A DNA stretch of 64,000 bases from Mucilaginibacter aquatilis (lineage in GTDB: Bacteria; Bacteroidota; Bacteroidia; Sphingobacteriales; Sphingobacteriaceae): the NCBI RefSeq assembly GCF_009755275.1, contig NZ_WQLA01000004.1:248001-312000 (forward strand), in the 5' to 3' direction. Every line of letters starts with the position of its first letter. Position 1 is the first letter of the stretch. The notes under the pieces are model-generated. The model saw nothing but the letters and a program-made list of their open reading frames with translations. It had not been told where the DNA came from and searched no databases. Positions 10,601-18,608 of this stretch are shown piece after piece. The translations under genes and the position numbers were made by a program.

Positions 10601-10747
10601 TACTTTGTAAATGGCACCAACGATAGGCTGTCCTGACTCATCCTTTACCGTACCGGTAACGGTCCTTTTTTGCTGGGCTAATGCTATAGCCACACAAAAG
10701 CTCAGCAGTAAACTGAGTAGTGTTTTTTTGGTAATAGTATACCTCAT
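7622..10747 (-). CDS. SusC/RagA TonB-linked outer-membrane transporter
   Basis: A 1041-residue protein with a signal peptide (cleavage after ALA near residue 24), a carboxypeptidase-D-like regulatory domain (about 28-105, starting RTVTGTVKDESGQPIVGA), a plug domain (about 115-235, with GNNSLTGNNQPLVVVDGIPI and SVLKGGAAAALYGTRAGNGVI), and a C-terminal 22-strand beta barrel ending in aromatic LLLFNLTLGF. The family imports oligosaccharides or peptides using TonB energy, together with its SusD lid. It is preceded by a ROK regulator gene with only 33 bases between them, so ROK, susC and susD are probably cotranscribed. There is no SusE/SusF-like gene next to susD and no anti-sigma/sigma pair; the ROK protein is the evident local regulator. 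Confidence 0.97.
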   Translation of the reverse strand: MRYTITKKTLLSLLLSFCVAIALAQQKRTVTGTVKDESGQPIVGAIYKVKGTDVGGATNAEGRFTVSVEGERPVLVFSFISFKTQEVTVGADNTVNVTLQNNNQALSEVVVTALGIKRERKSLGYAVQEIKGETLVAAREPNVTNALSGKVAGLQVIRSSNGPAGSSKITLRGNNSLTGNNQPLVVVDGIPINNFIGTPNNDFYNPGQDLGNGLSDINPEDIESMSVLKGGAAAALYGTRAGNGVILITTKSGRAQKGLGINVSSSVGFETIFMKPEFQNEFGQGTDGIFDNRSRLSWGPKITGQVLPNWDGRELPLTAYDNLGAFLQKGIQNTQSVSLQQQYKGTSVYTSYNRLNSTSIIPGVKYERQNISTRAVSKFGKNDRWTADTKVQFSNANAVNRPIGGTRTDNPFYTTYLLPRSLNIKDFSNAVDANNNMYWYGDPGPINPYWTVRNNRNQDIRDRFIMNASLRYEFTSWLNLEAKAGADMYTTDYEEKLYGGSPIAMNGRYSTGKQTFQETNYSTLLSARKDNVFGKLGGSATLGGNLMSQKSTNLRASSGELNARDFFSLTNGKNNPTIDDQSRPKRAINSIYGSLGVNWDGYLFLDGTFRNDWSSTLSPANRSFFYPSISASYVFTDMLTRFGKKLPSWLTYGKIRGSYAQVGNDLAFNQLYNTYNVNKDPLGNTTAGRKPTLFDENVVNELIKTLELGAEMRFFNGRLGFDFTYYKNNGVNQLLILPLDPLSGYSNKIINAGNIQNKGIEATIDGRILQGQRSLNWNVSANFSRNVNTIEQLSPEVKSYQLGGFDAVGILAVEGQKYGDIYGNKFQRVTDAASPYFNQLILNSDGNPQIDNTSTKLGTQQPSALLGITNSFSFRGVSFSFLFDARFGGQIYSATNLNMQRAGTAAATVVNGDRANFVPEGVVLVNNAYQPNTKSVVPQRYWEAVTANGNLGVVESNIYDATNIRLRNVQLNYQLPAKLLVKSPIQRVNVGVSCNNVWMIKSHLNGIDPESVYATGTNAVGFENSSAPTTRLLLFNLTLGF

Positions 10748-10780
10748 AATGATTGGTTAATTGTGTATGTGTGTTTATTG

Positions 10781-11992
10781 TTAGTTTAAAATTGGTTTGC
10801 GAAGACCTTGAATATGATGATTTATCTCGTTGTAGTGTTCCATTACCAGCGCTGCAGCGCCAATTAACTCGGCCTGGTACCCTAGCGTAGATATTTTGAC
10901 TTCAGTATGCTCAGCTATTTTCGGGATACAGTGTTCATTGATTGCCTGTTGAACCGGAGCCAGCCACAACTTATCTGCCGCTGCACCACGGCCGCTTAAC
11001 ACAATAAGTTTAGGGTTAAGCAGATGAATTAGTATCGCCGCTCCCCTGCCAATATTGTAACCGGCTTCAGAAAACAGTTCCACCGCAAACGTGTCACCTT
11101 TAAGGGCTGCACTCATAATGGCGTTGGCTGCATTTTCTGTGCTCTCAAGGTTCATTTGAGTCAGCATAGACATGCGTCCACCTTCAATTTCACTTTTAGC
11201 TTTTTCAACTATAAGCAACATGGATGCTTCTGTTTCAAGACAGCCAGTTTTACCGCAACTACATAGCTTGTTATTTATAAAAACTGGTATATGGCTAAAC
11301 TCACCCGCCAAACCATTATCGCCCCTAAACAGGTTACCGTTAATAAGCATACCTAAACCTATACCCCAGCCAATGTTTATTACCATAACATTTTGCTGAT
11401 CTTGAGCATGCCCAAACTTTTGTTCGGCCAATGCAATCAAGCTCGAATCGTTATCAAGAAAAACGGGTAAGCCTGTGGCTTTTTTTATGTAAGAGGTGAT
11501 GCTTTGCCCATCGTTATTCAAAAAGGTATGATTTATACCTTTGGCTATGTCAACAAAACCAGGCATACCAATACCAATTCCAACTATCTTTTCCTTACTT
11601 ACTCCTGAATCTTTTATAAGCTGACTTATAGCATCGGTCAATACCAGCAGACCTTCTTGTCCCTGCTTTAGAGCCAAATCAAGTTTTCGAACGTCGGTTA
11701 CATTATTATTTTGCCCATCCATGATAACCAGGCGGGTGACTAACTGGTCCATAGCAACCGATACTATATAGATAACATCGGATTTGAGAGAATAAGTTTG
11801 AGCTCTGCGGCCACCGGTAGATGGAGCGTAACCGGTTTCAAACACAAATCCTTCCTCTATACAGTCGTTTAATAACTTAGTAGTCACCGGTAAACTTTTG
11901 TTCGTTCTCCGGCTAATATCTGTACAAGAAAGTGCCTGACCAAAATATAATTCTTTGATCATGTTTTTAATGTAGCCTTCTACCTTACTCAT
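10781..11992 (-). CDS. ROK family transcriptional regulator (second)
   Basis: A 403-residue ROK regulator: N-terminal winged helix (about 10-70, with CTDISRRTNKSLPVTTKLLN as the recognition region) and a ROK domain with the zinc motif SHIPVFINNKLCSCGKTGCLE (H near 234). It heads a probable ROK-susC-susD transcript, the stop lying 33 bases before the SusC start. An 8-bp perfect inverted repeat overlaps the probable -7 box and ends 8 bases before the ATG, which fits autorepression. The first ROK gene at the left of the window is a paralogue. The two share the TGGRR/IGGRKP wing-linker and ROK core but differ clearly in the HTH, so they may read different operators. Effector unknown; a sugar released from the imported glycan is the natural guess. 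Confidence 0.93.
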   Translation of the reverse strand: MSKVEGYIKNMIKELYFGQALSCTDISRRTNKSLPVTTKLLNDCIEEGFVFETGYAPSTGGRRAQTYSLKSDVIYIVSVAMDQLVTRLVIMDGQNNNVTDVRKLDLALKQGQEGLLVLTDAISQLIKDSGVSKEKIVGIGIGMPGFVDIAKGINHTFLNNDGQSITSYIKKATGLPVFLDNDSSLIALAEQKFGHAQDQQNVMVINIGWGIGLGMLINGNLFRGDNGLAGEFSHIPVFINNKLCSCGKTGCLETEASMLLIVEKAKSEIEGGRMSMLTQMNLESTENAANAIMSAALKGDTFAVELFSEAGYNIGRGAAILIHLLNPKLIVLSGRGAAADKLWLAPVQQAINEHCIPKIAEHTEVKISTLGYQAELIGAAALVMEHYNEINHHIQGLRKPILN

Positions 11993-12000
11993 TATAAGTT

Positions 12001-12028
12001 AAACTTACGTTAATTTTTATGTAAGTTT
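12001..12028. promoter_or_regulatory. Palindromic operator candidate upstream of ROK2-susCD
   Basis: AAACTTAC at 12001-12008 and GTAAGTTT at 12021-12028 form a perfect 8-bp inverted repeat with a 12-base A/T-rich spacer. It lies 8 bases upstream of the ROK gene start and covers most of the probable -7 promoter box. ROK repressors such as NagC and Mlc bind spaced palindromes, so this is a natural autorepression site. Binding is inference. Confidence 0.6.
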
Positions 12029-12052
12029 AGCTACTTTAATTAAATTTTCAAA
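12022..12052 (-). promoter_or_regulatory. Promoter of the ROK2-susC-susD unit
   Basis: Read on the minus strand: a TTTG -33 box (complement of 12049-12052), exactly 19 bases, then TAAACTTA (complement of 12022-12029). The second box matches the Bacteroidota consensus TANNTTTG at five of its six defined positions or fewer (T-A, then TT), so it is a weak -7 box. The 19-base spacing is the usual one for the primary sigma factor of this phylum. Confidence 0.5.
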
Positions 12053-12446
12053 AAGTTTATTTTAAAATTTCATTGAATTTCCTGCTGGGTTTAAGTTGGA
12101 GGTTAGGATATTATGTGGAATGTTCTTCAAGACTTGTAGCACCATCAAACTGCATCACATAAATTATATATATATAGGATTTTAATTCGACAATCATCAA
12201 AAGGATGACTCGATGACCAAAGAAAATTTAGTGCGTATTAGCTCAAACAGAGCTTTAGCTATCTGGGAGGAAATCCTTTAATTTTAATTGAATAAAATTT
12301 TTGAGTAGAAGGGGTACTTCTGCTATTTCAAAAGCGTTATCAGTCAGATAGTAACAAAACAGTTTTGCTGATTAATTACATTGCTTGCTGATTGACAATT
12401 ATTGCGGATGCTTTGTTAAGAAAATCAAAACCTTCTGTATACAAAA
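12053..12446. other. Intergenic stretch without a clear gene
   Basis: A/T-rich noncoding DNA between the ROK promoter and the tRNA-His terminator. It holds an AT dinucleotide run near 12165-12177 and a 22-codon open frame at 12212-12280 (start MTKENLV, end WEEIL) that I do not call as a gene. No RNA fold or transposon remnant is obvious. Confidence 0.4.
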
Positions 12447-12476
12447 AAGCCTCTTTCACATTCGTGAAAAAGGCTT
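12443..12476 (-). terminator. Terminator of tRNA-His
   Basis: AAGCCTcTTTCAC and GTGAAAaAGGCTT pair around a 4-base loop. On the minus strand the stem is followed by TTTTTT, a strong intrinsic terminator a few bases 3' of the tRNA. Confidence 0.85.
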
Positions 12477-12487
12477 TTAAAAAACGG

Positions 12488-12562
12488 GGTAAGTAATCGG
12501 GCTCGAACCGACGACCCTCGGTACCACAAACCGATGCTCTAACCAACTGAGCTATACCTACC
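12488..12562 (-). tRNA. tRNA-His (GTG anticodon)
   Basis: The minus strand folds as a complete cloverleaf. The acceptor stem pairs GTAGGTA with TACTTAC. U8, A9 and A14 fall in place, the D loop carries AGTTGGTTAGA, the anticodon stem TCGGT/ACCGA encloses loop TTGTGGT (anticodon GTG), and the T arm holds GGTTCGAGCC. The extra 5' G (G-1 at 12562) opposite C73 (12488), the identity element of tRNA-His, is encoded in the DNA. The 3' CCA is not encoded (next bases read CCG) and must be added by the CCA enzyme. Confidence 0.97.
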
Positions 12563-12575
12563 GTGTTTGTGGGTA

Positions 12576-12606
12576 CAAAAGTAGAAATTAGAACAACATT
12601 TGCAAA
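12576..12606 (-). promoter_or_regulatory. Promoter of tRNA-His
   Basis: On the minus strand, TTTG (complement of 12603-12606), a 19-base spacer and TACTTTTG (complement of 12576-12583) match the Bacteroidota -33/-7 consensus TTTG-N19-TANNTTTG at every defined position. Transcription should start a few bases before the tRNA 5' end. It is the clearest promoter in the window and supports the phylum assignment. Confidence 0.85.
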
Positions 12607-12672
12607 AGATTTTTTAAAAAATATTATGCGTGTTAAATCACCATAATTCATGCTATCATTGCAGCTTAATTT

Positions 12673-13140
12673 ATGATTGAGATTTTTACAGACGGCGCTT
12701 CAAGCGGCAACCCTGGTCCGGGTGGATATGGCGTGGTATTGCGTGCAGGCCAGCACTACAAAGAACTTTCTGAAGGGTTTCGTAAGACCACCAATAACCG
12801 TATGGAACTGTTGGCCGTTATTAAGGGCCTTGAGGCACTTAAAGCGCCAGGGCAACAGGTTACCGTTTTTTCCGATTCAAAGTATGTGATTGACTCTATT
12901 GAAAAACGCTGGCTTAATGGCTGGCTGGCTAAAGGCTTTGCGGGTAAAAAAAACAAAGACCTATGGTTGCGCTATGTAGAAATTAGCAAACTCCACAAAG
13001 TGCGCTTTGTGTGGGTCAAAGGTCATGCCGGGCACCCTGAAAATGAAAGATGCGACCAACTTGCAGTGGCCGCATCTAAACAAAAAGACTTATTAATCGA
13101 CTCAGTTTTCGAAATGGAAAACGCTAAAGGTAACGCTTAA
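12673..13140 (+). CDS. rnhA: Ribonuclease HI
   Basis: A 155-residue enzyme of normal type 1 RNase H length that cuts the RNA strand of RNA-DNA hybrids in the cytoplasm. The catalytic set is complete: D7 (FTDGASSGNPG), E45 (NNRMELLAVI), D68 (VFSDSKYV), H121 and D128 (GHAGHPENERCDQLA). A basic handle region (about 85-105, KGFAGKKNKD) is present. It is divergent from tRNA-His; the shared gap of about 110 bases holds the tRNA promoter and a weak -7-like TATCATTG at 12654-12661 for rnhA. It ends 4 bases before the convergent fbp stop. Confidence 0.98.
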   Translation: MIEIFTDGASSGNPGPGGYGVVLRAGQHYKELSEGFRKTTNNRMELLAVIKGLEALKAPGQQVTVFSDSKYVIDSIEKRWLNGWLAKGFAGKKNKDLWLRYVEISKLHKVRFVWVKGHAGHPENERCDQLAVAASKQKDLLIDSVFEMENAKGNA

Positions 13141-13144
13141 ACAA

Positions 13145-14194
13145 TTATTGAATTACCAGTTCGCCTTCAAAATTACGTTTGGTTATTTGGGGCGAAAAGC
13201 AAGCCAGCATTTCTTCTGCTTTTTTAACCATATTTTCAGATCCTATAATAATGGCCGAACGCTGGTGCAATTCTTTAACCTCAAGCTCCATAATACGTTC
13301 ATAACCATTGGTTGCCTTTCCTCCTGCCTGCTCAACTATAAAAGCAATTGGGTTACACTCATACACCAACCTAAGCTTACCATTTGGCGCCTGTGCTGTT
13401 ATAGGGTACATAAATATACCACCCTTAATAAGCGTACGGTGAATATCTGCTACCATTGAACCGGTATAGCGTGAAGTATAAGGGCGACGTGTGGCATCGT
13501 CTTCTACCTGGCAATACTTAATATATTTTTTTATACCATCAGGAAAATGCGCGTAATATCCCTCATTAATTGAGTAAATATTACCGTCTTTAGGCACGCT
13601 CATATCCGGATGCGACAGGCAAAATTCGCCTATGGAAGGATCAAGCGTAAAACCGTTCACACCTTTGCCAGTGGTGTATACCAACATGGTTGATGAGCCA
13701 TATATTACATATCCGGCGGCAATTTGTTCAACACCACGTTGCAATACATCAATAATTGTAGCTTTACCCTCCGTTGATTTACGGCGATATATTGAAAAGA
13801 TAGTACCCACGCCCACGTTAACATCAATATTTGATGAGCCATCCAAAGGATCAATAGCTACAATATACTTAGCATTTTTTGATATCTCAGAGTCTATATA
13901 AACGTACTCGTCATTCTCTTCTGATACCACTATACAGCATTCTCCTCCGCTTTGCAGCGCGGCTATAAACTGCTCGTTGGCATAAACGTCAAGTTTCTTT
14001 TGCCCTTCACCTTGCACGTTGGTGGTTCCTGCTTCGCCAAGTATGTCAACCAAACCGGCTTTGTTAATTTCGCGGTTTACAATTTTGGAAGCTATACCTA
14101 TGTCTCGCAGCAAGCGCGACAGTTCACCTTTGGCAAAAGGAAAGTCGGCCTGTTTTTCGATAATAAATTGTCCTAAAGTTTTTGCTGCTTTCAT
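13145..14194 (-). CDS. fbp: Class I fructose-1,6-bisphosphatase
   Basis: A 349-residue enzyme that hydrolyses fructose-1,6-bisphosphate to fructose-6-phosphate in gluconeogenesis. The metal-binding motif [20 protein letters not shown] is intact, with upstream SEENDEY and downstream [12 protein letters not shown] and [19 protein letters not shown], all conserved in the class I family. Length matches bacterial class I enzymes. The start lies 16 bases after the stop of a small metallophosphoesterase gene on the same strand, so the two are probably one operon. It overlaps nothing and converges with rnhA. Confidence 0.98.
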   Translation of the reverse strand: MKAAKTLGQFIIEKQADFPFAKGELSRLLRDIGIASKIVNREINKAGLVDILGEAGTTNVQGEGQKKLDVYANEQFIAALQSGGECCIVVSEENDEYVYIDSEISKNAKYIVAIDPLDGSSNIDVNVGVGTIFSIYRRKSTEGKATIIDVLQRGVEQIAAGYVIYGSSTMLVYTTGKGVNGFTLDPSIGEFCLSHPDMSVPKDGNIYSINEGYYAHFPDGIKKYIKYCQVEDDATRRPYTSRYTGSMVADIHRTLIKGGIFMYPITAQAPNGKLRLVYECNPIAFIVEQAGGKATNGYERIMELEVKELHQRSAIIIGSENMVKKAEEMLACFSPQITKRNFEGELVIQ

Positions 14195-14210
14195 AGGCTT
14201 AGTGTATTAA

Positions 14211-14708
14211 TTACATATTATTTTTGAGTTCTACGACTTCCAAGTTATGAATATTTTTTGATGAAACGCAAAATTTCATCAATGTTTTAACTTTGTGCCA
14301 ACCCTGTTTTCCGGCCGCCCCGGGGTTTAAATGCAAACAATTTATCTTTTTATCGAAAATAACTTTCAATATATGAGAGTGTCCACTAATAAATAATCCG
14401 GGAGGCTTAGTGTAAATAGTACGCTTTACATCAGGGCTGTATTTTTCGGGATAACCACCAATGTGCGTCATCCAAACGTCGAGGTCCTCGCACATAAAAC
14501 GCAAATGCTCCGGAAAGGTTTGTCGTATTTCTTTGCCATCAATATTGCCGTAAACACCTTTTAACGGCTTAAATGCAGCTAGTTGCTCAACCAACTCTAT
14601 AGTGCCAAAATCGCCGGCGTGCCAAATCTCATCACAGTTGGCAAAATGTTTAAACACAGCATCGTCTAAATAGCCGTGAGTATCAGATAATAAACCTATA
14701 CGGGTCAT
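14211..14708 (-). CDS. YfcE/MJ0936-type metallophosphoesterase
   Basis: A 165-residue single-domain calcineurin-like phosphoesterase. The metal ligands are laid out as in the YfcE/MJ0936 family: SDTHG (D8, H10), HAGDFG, GNIDGKE, THIGG, and the late GHSHILKV pair of histidines, followed by NPGAAG. Family members hydrolyse phosphodiesters with Mn or Ni; the physiological substrate is generally unknown. It lies 16 bases upstream of fbp and likely shares its transcript. No signal peptide. Confidence 0.92.
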   Translation of the reverse strand: MTRIGLLSDTHGYLDDAVFKHFANCDEIWHAGDFGTIELVEQLAAFKPLKGVYGNIDGKEIRQTFPEHLRFMCEDLDVWMTHIGGYPEKYSPDVKRTIYTKPPGLFISGHSHILKVIFDKKINCLHLNPGAAGKQGWHKVKTLMKFCVSSKNIHNLEVVELKNNM

Positions 14709-14799
14709 GTAGTTTAATTATAAAATAGTCAAATGAATGAGCTGACTGCCATGTACTTAAATAAAGTCCTCAGCTTACCTAGTTAATTCGAAGATTGGG

Positions 14800-14885
14800 A
14801 AAATCTTTTTGAAGCGATTAACTTCATTAGTTCCAAAAGTGGTCTCACTGACATTCAAAGTAACAAGAAGGATCTTATAAGACGC
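14800..14885. repeat. Degenerate intergenic repeat copy
   Basis: The segment around GACATTCAAAGTAACAAG and GATCTTATAAGACGCC looks like a decayed copy of the intergenic repeat family whose better copies carry a TCATTTC...GAGAAATCT core (see 15640-15695 and 18432-18482). It sits 3' of trmN. The assignment rests on reading by eye and is tentative. Confidence 0.35.
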
Positions 14886-14890
14886 CCTGT

Positions 14891-15601
14891 CTAAAATATA
14901 GTCAAAAAGTCTTTCAGCAAATTCCGGTATTCATCGGTATAAAGTTTCGGCTCGCTGTAAATACTGTAACGCCAATGTTTAGTATTAGTTTGACGCCTGC
15001 CCAAAGCCAGTATCTCGCGGTGAGCATTGGAGTGTGGGTAAGAATGGATGCTGACTACCGACTGTAAGTATAATTCTTTGGACGAAGCCAATTGTTTTAC
15101 CAGTGCAGATGTGGCAAGGGGCAGTATGAGCCATAAAACACCATCATCGTTTAAATGACGTGCGCTGTTACTAATCAGTTCTTTAAAAAAATCATCATCG
15201 GCATGTTTTGCCAAGGTTTTTTGTGTTTCCGCAGATGGTAACGATTGTATGTAGAAAGGCGGATTGGATACAATTACATCAAACTTCTGCTCATGATGTT
15301 CGGCGAAGTATTGTTGAAACGATTTACAATAAACGTTTACTCTGTCGGCAAACTTCGATATTGCAAAATTCTTTTTGGCGGTTTGCGCGGCGATAGCGTC
15401 CAGTTCAACAGCACTAATGTAGGCTTGCTCAAAACGCTGCACCAGCATTAATGCAATAACGCCTGTGCCAGTTCCAATGTCCAATATAGTTTCTGCCCGG
15501 CTTGCATCTGCAATGGCGCCCAGGAGTACACCATCGGTATTCACCTTCATGGCGCAACCGGTTTGGTCTACACTAAATTGTTTGAAATGGAATATGGACA
15601 T
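14891..15601 (-). CDS. trmN: tRNA1(Val) (adenine-37-N6)-methyltransferase, TrmN/YfiC family
   Basis: A 236-residue SAM-dependent methyltransferase. It carries the SAM-binding motif ILDIGTGTGVIALMLVQR (about residues 40-57), an acidic VELDAIAA strand end, and the N6-adenine signature VSNPPFY. Family members methylate A37 of tRNA-Val, next to the anticodon. The N-terminal FKQFSVDQTGCAMKVNTDGVLLGA segment is typical of YfiC. It is a monocistronic minus-strand gene flanked on both sides by degenerate repeats. General family assignment is firm; the exact tRNA substrate is by homology. Confidence 0.88.
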   Translation of the reverse strand: MSIFHFKQFSVDQTGCAMKVNTDGVLLGAIADASRAETILDIGTGTGVIALMLVQRFEQAYISAVELDAIAAQTAKKNFAISKFADRVNVYCKSFQQYFAEHHEQKFDVIVSNPPFYIQSLPSAETQKTLAKHADDDFFKELISNSARHLNDDGVLWLILPLATSALVKQLASSKELYLQSVVSIHSYPHSNAHREILALGRRQTNTKHWRYSIYSEPKLYTDEYRNLLKDFLTIF

Positions 15602-15639
15602 GGGGGCTATACGCTTACGTCATTACAACTTAAAGGTGA

Positions 15640-15695
15640 TCTTGCTAGAGCAGATAAGCTTGGCAACTTGAACAAGATCTCTCACGTTGGAAATG
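15640..15695. repeat. Degenerate intergenic repeat copy
   Basis: On the minus strand this reads TTGTCATTTCCAACGTGAGA followed by GATCTTGTTC, a near match to the TCATTTCGAC..GAGAAATCTC core of the copy at 18432-18482, in opposite orientation. It fills the gap between the VOC gene and trmN. Confidence 0.45.
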
Positions 15696-15728
15696 ACAAG
15701 TGGGATTTGGTAGAACACCCACTCACTC

Positions 15729-16121
15729 CTAGCGCTCCTCGTACAACTCCAGTGGTAAGCCATCCGGGTCGGCAAAGAAAGTAAAGCGGCGGCCGGTGTA
15801 TTCGTCTACCCTAATGTCTTCGGTAGCTACACCCCAGCGGCTAAGGTGAGATATTGATGCTTCTATGTCCTCAACTGTAAATGCCAAATGGCGTAAACCT
15901 GCAGCCTCGGGCCGCGATGGCCTGGCAGCCGGGTCAGGGAACGAAAAAAGCTCGATCTGGTATTGCCCTGCGACAGCCAGATCAAGCTTGTATGATTGCC
16001 TTTCAGCACGGTAAATTTCCTGCACTACGGTTAAGCCCATTATTTCCACATAAAACTGTTTGCTTCGCTCATAATCTGAGCAAATAATGGCTACGTGGTG
16101 TATGCGCTTTAATCCAAGCAT
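15729..16121 (-). CDS. VOC superfamily protein (glyoxalase/bleomycin-resistance fold)
   Basis: A 130-residue single vicinal-oxygen-chelate domain with two beta-alpha-beta-beta-beta modules. Candidate metal ligands are H8/H9 (IHHVAIIC), E56 in YQIELFSF, H77 in LRHLAFTV and E126 in LPLELYEE, a complete set as in glyoxalase I-like enzymes of the YaeR type. The reaction is unknown; glutathione-independent dioxygenase or lyase activities are possible. Its ATG directly abuts the PurL stop codon with no intervening base, so it is translated from the purL transcript. Confidence 0.88.
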   Translation of the reverse strand: MLGLKRIHHVAIICSDYERSKQFYVEIMGLTVVQEIYRAERQSYKLDLAVAGQYQIELFSFPDPAARPSRPEAAGLRHLAFTVEDIEASISHLSRWGVATEDIRVDEYTGRRFTFFADPDGLPLELYEER

Positions 16122-18344
16122 TTATTCGCCCAGTGCTACGTGCAGTACGTTATCGTATACTAATTTAATGTCGGTAATGTGGCCGTAAAGCTCCTCATCA
16201 ACGTTTAAGCCGCCATTGGTTACAGTACCCAATAAAGTGTACTCTACTTCGCTGGTAGCCATAAGCTCCGTAAAGCGGTCTTGCTCTTCCGGTGATACAC
16301 TCACCACTACCCTGCCTTGCGCTTCCCCAAATAAAAATGCATCCTTGCGGAAATCAACATCGGTTGCAATATCAAAACCTAAACCTAAAGGCATTGATGA
16401 TTCCAGTAGCGCAATATATAAACCACCATCGGCCACGTCATGAGCCGATTGGATAGCCTTGCTTAAAATCAGTTGCTTAATTACCTGCTGCATGTTATAC
16501 TCCTCATCCAAATTAAAGTAAGGAGCTGGCGATGCTGCTATTTTATGGTAAGAGGCAAGGTATTGTGACGATGCAATATCATTTTGTGATTGGCCTACGA
16601 GATAAATAAAATCGCCCGGCTGTTTAAAGTCGGCGGTCATAATGTTGTCTTTATCATCCAACACACCCAGCATACCAATTGTTGGCGTAGGGAACACCGG
16701 ACCTTCATCGCTAGATTGATTGTAAAAACTTACGTTACCACCTGTTACCGGCGTATCAAACTTGCGGCAAGCCTCGCCCATACCTTTAATTGCACCCACA
16801 AATTGCCAGAAAACTTCAGGCACGTAAGGGTTACCAAAGTTTAAACAATTGGTTATAGCCACCGGATCACCGCCTGAGCAGGTGATGTTACGGGCAGCCT
16901 CGGCTACGGCAATGGCGCAACCTTTTTGCGGGTCAGCGTTTACATAGCGTGAGTTACAGTCAACCGTTAAGGCAATAGCCTTGTTAGTGCCTTTTACAGC
17001 TACCACGGCGGCATCGCTCGGGCGGTTGGTAGTCATGGTTGATGTACCAACCATGCTATCATACTGGTCGGTTACCCAACGTTTTGATGCAATATTAGGG
17101 TGAGCAATTAAATGCTCGGCAACATCAACCAGGTTTTCAGGAACCGGTACGCTGTTAATATCAAACTTTTGATATTCGGCATAGTAAGCCGGCTCGCGGT
17201 ATTCGCGCTCGTAAACCGGGGCACCGCCACCTAATACCAAATCGTCGGCTGGCACGTCGGCTACTTTTTCGCCATTCATAAAGTATTCCAGGCGTTTGGT
17301 ATTAGTAACCTCACCTATCTGTACACAGTTCAAATCCCATTTATCAAATACAGCCTGCACATCAGCTTCGCGGCCTTTTTGCACCACAATAAGCATACGC
17401 TCCTGTGATTCTGACAGCAGTATCTCAAACGGCTTCATGTTTTCCTGGCGCGTTGGCACTTTGTCTAGCCAAATTACCATACCATGTTCGCCCTTGGCCG
17501 ACATTTCAGAGTTTGAACAAATTATACCTGCCGCACCCATATCCTGCATACCAATTACGGCACCGGTTTTAATAACTTCTAACGAAGCTTCTAATAATAA
17601 CTTTTCCTGGAACGGATCGCCCACCTGTACGGCTGGTAAATCATTTACCGAATCTTCGGTTATATCTTTGGAGGCGAAAGCTGCACCGTGTATACCATCT
17701 TTACCGGTTGAAGAACCTACGATATAAACCGGGTTTCCTACACCGTAAGAGGTAGCCGAAACCATATCGCCAGCCATCAAAATACCGGCCGACATAGCGT
17801 TCACTAAAGGGTTAACGTTATAACATTCATCAAAAAACAGCTCGCCGCCTACGGTCGGTATACCAAAGGCATTACCATAATCACCAATGCCTTTTACCAC
17901 GCCTTTAACGAGCCATTTGGTACGGTCGAGGTTAAGGTCCCCAAAACGCAGTGAGTTTAACTGCGCAATTGGACGTGCACCCATGGTAAAAATATCGCGG
18001 TTAATACCACCTACACCGGTTGCAGCACCTTGATATGGTTCTAAAGCCGATGGGTGATTATGCGATTCTATTTTGAATGCACAGCCAATGCCATCGCCCA
18101 AATCAACCACACCTGCATTTTCTTCACCTGCTTTGGCCAGCATGCGGCTACCATCACGCGGTAAAGTTTTAAGCCATTTAATAGAGTTTTTATACGAACA
18201 GTGCTCGCTCCACATTACCGAAAATATAGACAACTCGGTAAAGTTGGGAACGCGGCCCAGTATTTCTTTTATACGCTCAAACTCTTCAGGTAAGAGGCCA
18301 AGATCTTTGGCCGTGTCAACAGTAGTAAGTTGGTCTTGCTCCAC
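16122..18344 (-). CDS. purL: Phosphoribosylformylglycinamidine synthase PurL
   Basis: A PurL subunit of the small type, about 740 residues, making FGAM from FGAR, glutamine and ATP in purine synthesis. Conserved segments are [13 protein letters not shown] near the N-terminus, [48 protein letters not shown] and [10 protein letters not shown]. The frame stays open to a TTG at 18374, but the family normally begins just before the QLTTV segment, which points to the GTG at 18344 (reading [18 protein letters not shown]). Small PurL needs separate PurQ and PurS, which are not in this window. The VOC gene follows with no gap. Confidence in function is high, in the exact start moderate. Confidence 0.96.
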   Translation of the reverse strand: MEQDQLTTVDTAKDLGLLPEEFERIKEILGRVPNFTELSIFSVMWSEHCSYKNSIKWLKTLPRDGSRMLAKAGEENAGVVDLGDGIGCAFKIESHNHPSALEPYQGAATGVGGINRDIFTMGARPIAQLNSLRFGDLNLDRTKWLVKGVVKGIGDYGNAFGIPTVGGELFFDECYNVNPLVNAMSAGILMAGDMVSATSYGVGNPVYIVGSSTGKDGIHGAAFASKDITEDSVNDLPAVQVGDPFQEKLLLEASLEVIKTGAVIGMQDMGAAGIICSNSEMSAKGEHGMVIWLDKVPTRQENMKPFEILLSESQERMLIVVQKGREADVQAVFDKWDLNCVQIGEVTNTKRLEYFMNGEKVADVPADDLVLGGGAPVYEREYREPAYYAEYQKFDINSVPVPENLVDVAEHLIAHPNIASKRWVTDQYDSMVGTSTMTTNRPSDAAVVAVKGTNKAIALTVDCNSRYVNADPQKGCAIAVAEAARNITCSGGDPVAITNCLNFGNPYVPEVFWQFVGAIKGMGEACRKFDTPVTGGNVSFYNQSSDEGPVFPTPTIGMLGVLDDKDNIMTADFKQPGDFIYLVGQSQNDIASSQYLASYHKIAASPAPYFNLDEEYNMQQVIKQLILSKAIQSAHDVADGGLYIALLESSMPLGLGFDIATDVDFRKDAFLFGEAQGRVVVSVSPEEQDRFTELMATSEVEYTLLGTVTNGGLNVDEELYGHITDIKLVYDNVLHVALGE

Positions 18345-18431
18345 TATATTGTGTTTTGATGGATGAAAACGCAAAATTAGAAAAATGAAGGGAATGCTGG
18401 TATTTTAATTTAGAATTATAGTAGGGTCCTT

Positions 18432-18482
18432 AAATATGTTATCATTTCGACTTAAGGAGAAATCTCTTCGAAGCGATTTGGG
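18432..18482 (+). repeat. Intergenic repeat copy (TCATTTCGAC..GAGAAATCTC type)
   Basis: Reads TTATCATTTCGACTTAAGGA then GAAATCTCTTCGAAGCGAT. It matches the inverted copy at 15640-15695 and the common short intergenic repeat of Mucilaginibacter/Pedobacter genomes as I remember it. The function is unknown. Confidence 0.5.
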
Positions 18483-18582
18483 CCTTGCAAAGATAATGAG
18501 CGCAAATATTGCTTTGTGCTTAAACTCCTTGCGGTGCCCTGTTAGGACAAGTAAAGTGGTTGCACCAACGACTGTGGATGTA

Positions 18583-18608
18583 CTTTTTCTTTTATGCAAA
18601 AGAAAAAG
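18583..18608. repeat. Perfect 11-bp inverted repeat
   Basis: CTTTTTCTTTT and AAAAGAAAAAG flank a 4-base ATGC loop. Its arms share the TTTCTTTT/AAAAGAAA core with the hairpin at 18867-18893, so the pair may bound one repeat unit. Confidence 0.6.

Noticed and set aside
12212..12280. A 22-codon frame (MTKENLV ... WEEIL) in the gap before tRNA-His
   Set aside because: Reads plausibly as a helix and has a purine-rich leader, but it is too short and lacks homology or neighbours to support it.
12376..12651. A 91-codon open frame on the minus strand covering the tRNA-His gene
   Set aside because: It reads through the tRNA, its terminator and its promoter and has no coding character.
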